Of a stretch of DNA of 64,000 nt, positions 53,415-61,191 are shown in pieces. The position numbers and the translations under genes were made by a program. Every line of letters starts with the position of its first letter. Positions within the stretch are counted from its first letter, which is position 1. The stretch is from JAWSVE01 sp033852115 (lineage in GTDB: Bacteria > Pseudomonadota > Gammaproteobacteria > Pseudomonadales > Cellvibrionaceae): NCBI GenBank assembly GCA_033852115.1, contig JAWSVE010000008.1, positions 248,001-312,000 on the forward strand. Direction: 5' to 3'. The notes under the pieces are model-generated. The model was not told the origin of the DNA and ran no database searches. It saw only the letters and a list, made by a program, of their open reading frames with translations.

Positions 53415-53741
53415 ATGAGCACGCAAATTATATCACGAGTATTCTCGAGGCACGCTGCCGTGAGCGTATTGATGGTGGCTGGTTTAGCTGCAATATCACA
53501 AGGCGCTATGGCAAACAAATCAGCTTACGGGGATTTGCTAACAAAATGTGGTGAGGAAATCCGAAAGCAAGGTTATGCCGACGCGACCATTAAGCTGGGC
53601 AAGAAGGTGAAGTCAGGTTCGAGCTACAAGTTCTGGATCGATATTATTGAGCCAGGGCAAAAACGCTCAGAAGCGGCAACGGCCTACTGTGAAGGCAGTC
53701 ATCGCCAAGCAGAAATTGCTAAGTTTGAAATTAAAAAGTAA
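53415..53741 (+). CDS. Small secreted protein
   Basis: The 108-residue protein has a signal peptide (cleavage near QGAMA-NKS) and a compact basic domain with two Cys (about 45 and 92) that could form a disulfide. GGGGTGCAAC precedes the ATG. No family is recognised. Confidence 0.7.
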   Translation: MSTQIISRVFSRHAAVSVLMVAGLAAISQGAMANKSAYGDLLTKCGEEIRKQGYADATIKLGKKVKSGSSYKFWIDIIEPGQKRSEAATAYCEGSHRQAEIAKFEIKK

Positions 53742-53811
53742 GTCAGTGTTAAGAAAGCGTTAGTTTAGAGGAAGTCGACACAATCCCCTGCTCCCCGTCG
53801 GCTTCCTTGTT

Positions 53812-54792
53812 TTATTGGGGATTTGCGGATTCTGCTTTTCGGCTCAAATCAAAAGTGTAATGTCCTCTAATACTTTGTGTGGAAGCGAAAAGCCACTTCT
53901 TAAACAGCTCTGCTGCATCTGAGCTAGATTCTTCTTCCGGCGATATTAAGTAAAACGACATTTTCCCCGGTACACTTTCTGGAAATATTACCTCCAGATT
54001 TTGACCAAGGATCGAATTGTTCAAAATATCTTCGTCGACAACGCCAATGCCTTGCCCATCTTGAATTGCATATACCATGGATTGTATGTCTGAGCATACG
54101 ATGCCCGAGCTTGTATCGAGGTGTGTCGGCCCTATATAACGAGCCCACATTGTCCAGGTGTTGTAATCGCGAAAGTGCACGAGATTGAAATTACTTAACT
54201 CCTCAATATTCGAAGGAATAGACAGCGCGCCTCTACGATTTTTTAACCGCCGTGGGTTGTAAACGCCAAACAGCTGGCTATCAAATAATCGTTCATGTTT
54301 TAACCCGTTTACGACAAATACTTCGTCATCACTGGGCTTATCGTTGAATAAGTAGGTGCGAATTGCACAATCAAAGTCGTCTTTCTTGAGATCAATTAGC
54401 TCTAGAGAGGAGTGTAAGCTGACAACAATATTGGGGTTGCGGCGGTGAAACTCACCAAGTTTCGGTGCAAGCCAACTGGCGGTAAAGGTGGGCATGGCGC
54501 TGACGCGCAAAAATTCTTTATTCTCATTTTTAATTTGCCCGACGGCTTGGGTAATGTCGGCAAATGCTTGCTCCAAAGAGGGGAGTAACTCTTTTCCTTC
54601 AGTTGTCACTTCTAAGCCATGCGTGGTGCGATGAAAAAGCGCAACGCCCAAATGGTCTTCAAGGTTTTTAATCTGTTGGCTTACCGCGCTTGGAGTAACG
54701 CTTAGCTCTTCACTCGCTTTTTTAAAGCTCAATAATCGAGCAGCTGTCGCAAAAGCCCGAAGGGCATTGAGTGGAGGTAGTGAAGATGGCAT
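53812..54792 (-). CDS. LysR-family transcriptional regulator (GcvA-like)
   Basis: The 326-residue protein has the LysR winged helix (LNALRAFATAARLLSFKKAS, SVTPSAVSQQIKNLED) and a periplasmic-binding-like sensor domain. The PPLNALRAF opening is typical of the GcvA subgroup. The target is unknown. Confidence 0.9.
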   Translation of the reverse strand: MPSSLPPLNALRAFATAARLLSFKKASEELSVTPSAVSQQIKNLEDHLGVALFHRTTHGLEVTTEGKELLPSLEQAFADITQAVGQIKNENKEFLRVSAMPTFTASWLAPKLGEFHRRNPNIVVSLHSSLELIDLKKDDFDCAIRTYLFNDKPSDDEVFVVNGLKHERLFDSQLFGVYNPRRLKNRRGALSIPSNIEELSNFNLVHFRDYNTWTMWARYIGPTHLDTSSGIVCSDIQSMVYAIQDGQGIGVVDEDILNNSILGQNLEVIFPESVPGKMSFYLISPEEESSSDAAELFKKWLFASTQSIRGHYTFDLSRKAESANPQ

Positions 54793-54927
54793 GGGGAGCC
54801 CCTCAAACGTTGGACTTGTATTCTACAAGCCCATTTTTTTTGCTGCAATCACATCGCTGTCGTCGGTCTGCGCTCTTTGGTTTAGGTGGCGAGTAGCAAT
54901 TAGAGTCGGGTGCGAAGTGGTAGAACT

Positions 54928-54952
54928 AAAAAAGCCACCCAAAGGTGGCTTT
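54928..54952 (-). terminator. Terminator of the phosphofructokinase gene
   Basis: AAAGCCACC and GGTGGCTTT form a 9-bp stem with a 4-base loop; on the minus strand a T run follows. Confidence 0.8.
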
Positions 54953-54978
54953 GCTAAGTGTTGCAGTTTGCGCTGCAT

Positions 54979-56241
54979 TTACACTTTAAATGCCTTTTTG
55001 ATTTTTTTCGGAACCATAACGCCTTTTAATGTTGCATATTGAGGTACGCCATTTTTATACGGGGGGTAGCTTTCGCCCTGAATCAATGGCGCAAGGTATT
55101 CTCGGCAGGCGTCGGTAATGCCGAAGCCGTCACGGCTAATAAAATTGCGCGGCATCATTTTTTCGACGTTGGCAACTTTTTCTAAAGGTGCCTCTTCGAT
55201 TTTCCAGCGGTATTTTTTGCTTTTTTGGCGGATGATGGCTGGCATTACTGAGTTTTTACCGGCAAGTGCCATTTCTACAGCGGCTTGGCCTACAGCGTAG
55301 GCTTGCTCAACATCAGTTTCGGATGCAATGTGACGTGCGGCGCGTTGCAAATAGTCGGCTACAGCCCAGTGATATTTGTAGCCGAGTTCTTCTTTAACCA
55401 TGTTGGCAAGGGTTGGTGCGACGCCGCCCAACTGTGTGTGGCCAAAGGCGTCTTTGGTGCCGGCGTCGGCCAAAAATTTACCGTCTTTATATTGCGCACC
55501 TTCGGAAGCGACAATTGCGCAGTAGCCGTATTTTTTAACGCATTGTTGCACGCGTTTCATGAACTTTTTACGGTCGAACGCAATCTCGGGGAACAGAATA
55601 ATGTGTGGTGCATCGCCTTCTTTTTGAGCGGCCAAACCACCCGCTGCAGCAATCCAGCCAGCGTGACGACCCATCACTTCCATTACGAATACTTTGGTTG
55701 ACGTTTCACACATGGAGGCGACATCTAAGCCTGCTTCCTGGATAGATACAGCAACGTACTTCGCGACCGAGCCGAAACCGGGGCAGGTGTCTGTAATGGG
55801 CAGGTCATTATCAACGGTTTTTGGAACGTGAATGGCTTGAAGGGGGTAGCCCATTTTTTCAGAGAGCTGAGAAATCTTCAGGCAGGTATCCGCAGAGTCC
55901 CCACCGCCGTTATAAAAGAAGTAACCAATATTGTGCGCTTTAAAGACTTCAATCAGACGTTCGTATTCAGCACGATTGTCTTCCAGGCTCTTGAGCTTAT
56001 AGCGGCAAGAGCCAAATGCGCCAGACGGCGTGTGCTTTAAGGATGCGATGGTTTTTGCCGACTCTTTACTGGTGTCGATTAGCTCTTCACGTAGAGCGCC
56101 AATGATCCCGTTTTTGCCGGCATATACCTTGCCGATTTTGTCTTTATTCGCACGCGCAGTCTCAATAACTCCGCAGGCACTTGCGTTAATGACAGCAGTG
56201 ACACCGCCGGATTGTGCGTAAAAGGCATTCTTCTTAGCCAT
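54979..56241 (-). CDS. Pyrophosphate-dependent 6-phosphofructokinase
   Basis: The 420-residue protein has GGGDS (112-116) with Asp115 at the position that blocks ATP, and PKTVDND (140-146) with Lys where ATP enzymes have Gly. Both are marks of PPi-dependent enzymes. MGRHAGWIA binds fructose 6-phosphate. It interconverts fructose 6-phosphate and the bisphosphate reversibly with PPi. The nearby proton pyrophosphatase shares the PPi pool. Confidence 0.9.
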   Translation of the reverse strand: MAKKNAFYAQSGGVTAVINASACGVIETARANKDKIGKVYAGKNGIIGALREELIDTSKESAKTIASLKHTPSGAFGSCRYKLKSLEDNRAEYERLIEVFKAHNIGYFFYNGGGDSADTCLKISQLSEKMGYPLQAIHVPKTVDNDLPITDTCPGFGSVAKYVAVSIQEAGLDVASMCETSTKVFVMEVMGRHAGWIAAAGGLAAQKEGDAPHIILFPEIAFDRKKFMKRVQQCVKKYGYCAIVASEGAQYKDGKFLADAGTKDAFGHTQLGGVAPTLANMVKEELGYKYHWAVADYLQRAARHIASETDVEQAYAVGQAAVEMALAGKNSVMPAIIRQKSKKYRWKIEEAPLEKVANVEKMMPRNFISRDGFGITDACREYLAPLIQGESYPPYKNGVPQYATLKGVMVPKKIKKAFKV

Positions 56242-56428
56242 GAAATCTCCCAGATTGATGGTTTGGCGCTCGTAAAGGTGCGCTATTCTAACGAAATCGT
56301 CGCTTGAGTGTCACCGTGAGTGGGTAAATAACGCGCGAATGAACCGCTTCTCGGTGACGGGAGCAATTGCTATTTTGCCTTTCTCCACCGTGGTAAGCTT
56401 TGCGCCGAATCAACGAGTGAGTTAGAAG

Positions 56429-57811
56429 ATGCATATTCACATTCTCGGTATTTGCGGTACTTTCATGGGGAGCCTGGCGCAGCTGGCGAAGGCACAAGGC
56501 CATCGCGTGACCGGTGCCGATGTTCATGTTTACCCTCCAATGAGTACCCAGCTTGAAGAAGCGGGTATAGAAATTATCGAAGGTTATTCGCCTGAGCAAT
56601 TATCACCCGCACCGGATCTAGTCGTGGTCGGCAATGCAATGAGCCGAGGCAACCCCGCCGTTGAAGCATTGCTCGACTCCGGTATTCGGTATGTTTCCGG
56701 TCCGCAGTGGCTTCATGATTTTGTACTCCAAGGCAAATGGGTGCTGGCCGTGGCGGGTACTCACGGTAAAACTACGACGAGTTCAATGTTAGCCTGGATT
56801 CTTGACGATGCAGGCATGGAGCCGGGCTACTTAATTGGTGGAGTGCCGGGGAATTTCGGCCATTCAGCTCGCTTGAGTGACTCCTCTCCGTTTTTCGTTG
56901 TAGAAGCTGACGAATACGATACGGCTTTTTTCGATAAGCGATCTAAGTTCGTTCATTACCTTCCACGCACTTTGGTGTTGAATAACCTGGAGTTTGATCA
57001 TGCGGATATCTTTCCTGACCTATCCGCAATTCAACGCCAGTTCCATCATGTGGTGCGAATTGTGCCCAACAATGGTTTGGTGGTTTACCCGAATAATGCA
57101 CCAGCGTTGGATGAAGTTATCGACATGGGGTGTTGGACGCCCACTCAAACCTTGGCTTTAGAGGGAAGTGGTGATTGGCAAGCAAGTTTGATTAATCCAG
57201 ATGGCTCTAAATTTGATGTCTATTTTCAAGGCGAGCTGTGTGGTTGTGTCGAGTGGGATGCAACGGGAAATCACAACGTTCAAAACGGCTTAGCCGCTAT
57301 TGCTGCGGCACGACATGTAGGTGTGCGGCCTGAAACAGCGGTTAATTCACTGGCGAATTTTGCGGGCGTAAAGCGTCGCATGGAATGTTTGGGGCAAGTC
57401 GGTGATGTGTTTGTTTATGATGATTTTGCTCACCATCCAACGGCAATTGCTACAACATTGGCGGGGTTGCGAGCGAAGGTAGGTGAGGCAAAAATTATTG
57501 CCTTGATTGAACCGCGCTCGAATACCATGCGCATGGGAGCGCATAAAGCTAAATTGCCCCAAGCGACACGAGATGCAGATCAGGTTTTTTGGTATCAACC
57601 GCCAGCTATCGATTGGTCTTTAGATGATGTCGTGTCAGCAAGTGAAGCACCAGCCGAGCTAATGCGCGATATCGATGAATTAATTCGTCGTACTGTATTA
57701 AGAGCATCCGAGTGCGAAGCAGGGGGTAAAGGCGCTCATATCGTTATCATGAGCAATGGTGCTTTCGGCGGCATTCATCAACGTCTGCTCGCAGCCTTAA
57801 AAGAAAAATAA
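56429..57811 (+). CDS. mpl: UDP-N-acetylmuramate:L-Ala-gamma-D-Glu-meso-DAP ligase
   Basis: The 460-residue Mur ligase has the nucleotide-binding GICGTFMGSLAQLAKAQGH start typical of Mpl, the P-loop GTHGKTTTSSML near 109-120, and DDFAHHPTA. It recycles the murein tripeptide onto UDP-MurNAc. It is divergent from the PFK gene. Confidence 0.94.
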   Translation: MHIHILGICGTFMGSLAQLAKAQGHRVTGADVHVYPPMSTQLEEAGIEIIEGYSPEQLSPAPDLVVVGNAMSRGNPAVEALLDSGIRYVSGPQWLHDFVLQGKWVLAVAGTHGKTTTSSMLAWILDDAGMEPGYLIGGVPGNFGHSARLSDSSPFFVVEADEYDTAFFDKRSKFVHYLPRTLVLNNLEFDHADIFPDLSAIQRQFHHVVRIVPNNGLVVYPNNAPALDEVIDMGCWTPTQTLALEGSGDWQASLINPDGSKFDVYFQGELCGCVEWDATGNHNVQNGLAAIAAARHVGVRPETAVNSLANFAGVKRRMECLGQVGDVFVYDDFAHHPTAIATTLAGLRAKVGEAKIIALIEPRSNTMRMGAHKAKLPQATRDADQVFWYQPPAIDWSLDDVVSASEAPAELMRDIDELIRRTVLRASECEAGGKGAHIVIMSNGAFGGIHQRLLAALKEK

Positions 57812-57909
57812 CGGCGACTGCTTTATTTTTTTGGCACACACCAGAGTCAAAATTGAAAGCTGACTCCAAGTAAAAGTACGCACAAGTAAAAGCACTGAAA
57901 GGAAATTCA

Positions 57910-58533
57910 ATGAGCAATTATCATGATGGTTTCGATCAAACGGTCACCTTAGCGATGAGCGGGGCGTCGGGTGCTCAGTATGGTCTGCGGTTGTTGGAAT
58001 GTTTAATTGCTGCAAATTGCCGCGTCTACGTAATCATATCAAGAGCTGCTGAAACTGTTATCGCAACAGAAACCGATATTGAATTACCAGACACCTTTGC
58101 AGCGCAACAACGTTTTTTATCTCAACTATTCAATGCAGATGAAGGGCAATTAATTCTGTTAGAACGTGAGGATTGGTTTTCGCCTGTCGCGTCCGGTTCT
58201 AGTTCGCCAAGTGCTATGGTTATCTGCCCGGCAAGTGGTGGCACTCTGTCGGCCATCGCAACGGGCGCAAGTAATAACTTAATCGAACGCGCAGCCGATG
58301 TTGCTTTAAAAGAGCGGCGCCAATTGATTATCGTGCCCCGTGAATCGCCTTACTCTGAAATCCATTTAGATAACATGTTGAAGCTGACTCGGATGGGCGC
58401 GGTTATCATGCCTGCAAGCCCGGGTTTTTATCATCAGCCGCAGTCGATAGAAGACTTAATTGATTTTATGGTTGGGCGCATCCTTGATCACCTCGATATT
58501 GAGCAAACAATAATGCCCAAGTGGGGTGAATAG
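57910..58533 (+). CDS. ubiX: Flavin prenyltransferase
   Basis: The 207-residue protein has the UbiX motifs MSGASGAQYGLRLLE, CPASGGTLSAIATGASNNLI and RESPYSEIHLDNMLKL. It makes prenyl-FMN for UbiD decarboxylase in ubiquinone synthesis. AAAGGAAA precedes the ATG. Confidence 0.95.
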   Translation: MSNYHDGFDQTVTLAMSGASGAQYGLRLLECLIAANCRVYVIISRAAETVIATETDIELPDTFAAQQRFLSQLFNADEGQLILLEREDWFSPVASGSSSPSAMVICPASGGTLSAIATGASNNLIERAADVALKERRQLIIVPRESPYSEIHLDNMLKLTRMGAVIMPASPGFYHQPQSIEDLIDFMVGRILDHLDIEQTIMPKWGE

Positions 58534-58573
58534 ATATCTTCGTTCGCGTTTAGTTGCCAAATAAATAGCGAAT

Positions 58574-59161
58574 CTAGCCGTTTAGAAATTGCCGCAAGAT
58601 GGGTAAGGCAAAATAGCCTAAGCCTAATATCGCAATAGCAATGCCTGCACCGGTAATAATACCGAGCCATGATGATTGCTTCTCAAGCGGCTCAATTCGG
58701 TTGCCGGGCGATGTCGGGCGTGTTTTAAATCGTGGTTGTCCCTGGTCGATATGGGTTTTAATTTTGGGTTTTTTTAAGGTCTCTGGGATAGCAACCACCG
58801 GGCGAATGCTGGTCTTGTCATCGTCAGCATTGTTTGGCCCGCTAATCTGAAACTCAAACTCTTCGATACGTACCTTGTCCCCCGGAAGCGCAGTATGTGC
58901 CTTTACCGGTTCGTTATTGACGAAGGTGCCATTCACCGAGCCGAGGTCTTTAACGCTCAATCCGCTGCTTAACACTTCGCATTCGGCGTGACGACGGGAT
59001 ACGTGGTTGCTGGGAAGAATGAGGTTGCACTTCGGGTCACGTCCAATAATGAATCGACCCTGGGTGATGGGGAATTCTTCTCCTGTCGACCAGCTACCGC
59101 AAGCAATAAGCGACCAGCCTGTCGTCTCGCTGGGTGCTTCGGGCGCGCGTTGTGCATGCAT
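58574..59161 (-). CDS. FHA-domain membrane-anchored protein
   Basis: The ATG at 59161 (MHAQRAP) with GGAGAG upstream is preferred to the one at 59236. The 195-residue protein has a forkhead-associated domain (GRDPKCNLILPSNHVSRRHA, DLGSVNGTFVN) that binds phosphothreonine, and a C-terminal membrane helix. It is divergent from a Ser/Thr kinase gene, its likely partner. Confidence 0.85.
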   Translation of the reverse strand: MHAQRAPEAPSETTGWSLIACGSWSTGEEFPITQGRFIIGRDPKCNLILPSNHVSRRHAECEVLSSGLSVKDLGSVNGTFVNNEPVKAHTALPGDKVRIEEFEFQISGPNNADDDKTSIRPVVAIPETLKKPKIKTHIDQGQPRFKTRPTSPGNRIEPLEKQSSWLGIITGAGIAIAILGLGYFALPILRQFLNG

Positions 59162-59281
59162 GCTGGGCTCTCCGTCTGTATTCAGGACACCGCTAAGTAT
59201 AGAAGAGTCCGCACTTAAACGCCGGAAAAATCCCATATTTTGACTACGCTTAAGACTGGTGTCATTTCAAAAGGAACCAGT

Positions 59282-61027
59282 GTGGAAGCGTTGGAATTAG
59301 AGGGATATCAATTCGGCGACAAAATTGGCGAGGGCGGTATGGCGGCCGTATACCGCGGTCAGCAACTATCGCTAGCGCGCCCGGTGGCTATCAAAGTGCT
59401 GAATCAGCAGTTACACCAACACGGCCAGGTATTTGAATCCTTTGAGCGTGAAGCGGTTATTATCGCTCGCTTGAGTCACCCCAATATTATTCAAGTCATC
59501 GATCGCGGTATGACAAAAGAGGGAACCCCCTTTTTTGTCATGGAATATGTGGATGGCGTAGAGCTTGGCAAATTACTGCGAGGCGGGACTCTACCGCTAC
59601 AGAAAAAAATTGATGTCTGTTTGCAGATATGCCGGGCATTAAGTTATGCCCACAAAAATGGTGTCATTCATCGCGATATTAAACCCAGTAATATTTTGGT
59701 CAACAAAGATTTTACGATCAAAGTGTTGGATTTTGGTATTGCCCAGTTCTTTGAGGATGCCCAGCACAGTCAAACACTAGATACTGATGACGGTGAACGA
59801 AATGGGGGAGATGCATCCGAGGCGGCCAGTGTCACTGGTGAAGTCATGGGAACGATCAATTACATGGCACCGGAGCTACAAGATCCCACGGTCATGGCCG
59901 ATGACAAAAGTGATATCTATTCCCTGGGTGTCATGCTTTACGAAATATTTTCTGGGCACAACCCTACTAGTGCGGAGCGTCAACAAAAACCGGACAATGC
60001 GCCGTTGCCACAAGCTATCGCGCCAACTGTTCAGTCGTGTATGCGAATGGATCCACAAGCGCGCCCCGATTTGCAAGCAATTCAGAATCAATTGTTGTTG
60101 TTTTCTCGCGGTTCACATCTAGACAAAAAACGAGCCGCTCGAGCTAAGGCATCAGTCAATAATAAAAAAACATTTGCGTTGCTCGATATACTTCGAGAAG
60201 CAGAGCACTATGCGATTTATCTGTTTGTGGAGAAAAATACTGGGCAGCAGCTGGTCGTTAAAAAATTTACCAACGATGACAATGGCTTTGTCATGGGTAA
60301 AAAAGTAGCGAAGCTTGCGCACGATAATATTCTGCGTGTTCACGGCAGTTCTAAGAATAACAGGACAGTTATTCAAGTAATGGATTATGCCGCGGGTGGT
60401 AACCTACAAGAACGGATGGTGCGGCCATGGTCGGTTGAGCAGTTTTTAACTCTGGGCATTCAGTTAAGTAGTGCTCTGAGTTATGCGCACTCGCAGCATG
60501 TTCTTCACGGTAATCTGCGGCCGAGTAATATTCTATTCAGTGATCAACAGCGATCACAGATCACCGATTTTGGTTTGCCTCATGGAGAGCCGCAGGATGA
60601 TACCCGCAACAAGCGCAGGGTGATTCATTCTCAAGCCTACCGTCCACAGGGTGAGCCACTATGCCCGCAGAGCGATGTGTACAGCTTAGGTGTAATTTTC
60701 TATCAGCTATTGCTTGGGCAATTGCCAAAATTTCACAACGGTAAACTCGACATTACCCGTGCCATGCGGCGCTTGCCCCAGGACTTACAGCAGCTCATGC
60801 AGCGCATGTTGGAGCCTGACCTCAGTCAGCGAATGGCGTCGATGCAGGTTGTATTCAATGAACTGGAACAACTACAGGGTGAGATGCCAACGTGCGCCAA
60901 TACATCAAGGGTAATGCCTCACGCTGAAGAGCATCACATCAAATCTTCTAAAGCCTTTTGGTCGGCAGTCGCTTTGGTTGTCATGGTATCGGCTGTAGCG
61001 GCTATCTATTTCTGGCCCATGGGCTAA
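59282..61027 (+). CDS. Ser/Thr protein kinase with a second, degenerate kinase domain
   Basis: The GTG at 59282 with AAGGA six bases upstream is preferred to the TTG at 59240. Domain 1 is an active Hanks-type kinase: K38, HRDIKPSN (D132) and DFG (D150). Domain 2 (about 300-540) keeps the fold, but the catalytic loop reads HGNLRPSN (409-416), so the catalytic Asp is lost although DFG remains. A C-terminal membrane helix (VALVVMVSAVAAIYFW) anchors it. The pseudokinase half may regulate or scaffold. Confidence 0.9.
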   Translation: MEALELEGYQFGDKIGEGGMAAVYRGQQLSLARPVAIKVLNQQLHQHGQVFESFEREAVIIARLSHPNIIQVIDRGMTKEGTPFFVMEYVDGVELGKLLRGGTLPLQKKIDVCLQICRALSYAHKNGVIHRDIKPSNILVNKDFTIKVLDFGIAQFFEDAQHSQTLDTDDGERNGGDASEAASVTGEVMGTINYMAPELQDPTVMADDKSDIYSLGVMLYEIFSGHNPTSAERQQKPDNAPLPQAIAPTVQSCMRMDPQARPDLQAIQNQLLLFSRGSHLDKKRAARAKASVNNKKTFALLDILREAEHYAIYLFVEKNTGQQLVVKKFTNDDNGFVMGKKVAKLAHDNILRVHGSSKNNRTVIQVMDYAAGGNLQERMVRPWSVEQFLTLGIQLSSALSYAHSQHVLHGNLRPSNILFSDQQRSQITDFGLPHGEPQDDTRNKRRVIHSQAYRPQGEPLCPQSDVYSLGVIFYQLLLGQLPKFHNGKLDITRAMRRLPQDLQQLMQRMLEPDLSQRMASMQVVFNELEQLQGEMPTCANTSRVMPHAEEHHIKSSKAFWSAVALVVMVSAVAAIYFWPMG

Positions 61028-61191
61028 TACGCGCGGCTAAATTTGACGCCCTATGGCGGTATCCCCCCGCGAAATAACCCCCTACAATAGCGCGCTGAAC
61101 TTCTAAGTGTGAAAACTTGTCTAGCCGTAACCACAGCGCAGGTGGCTATGGAGCGAGGGTGAGTTGATGGAATAATAATCAGGCGGATTGC

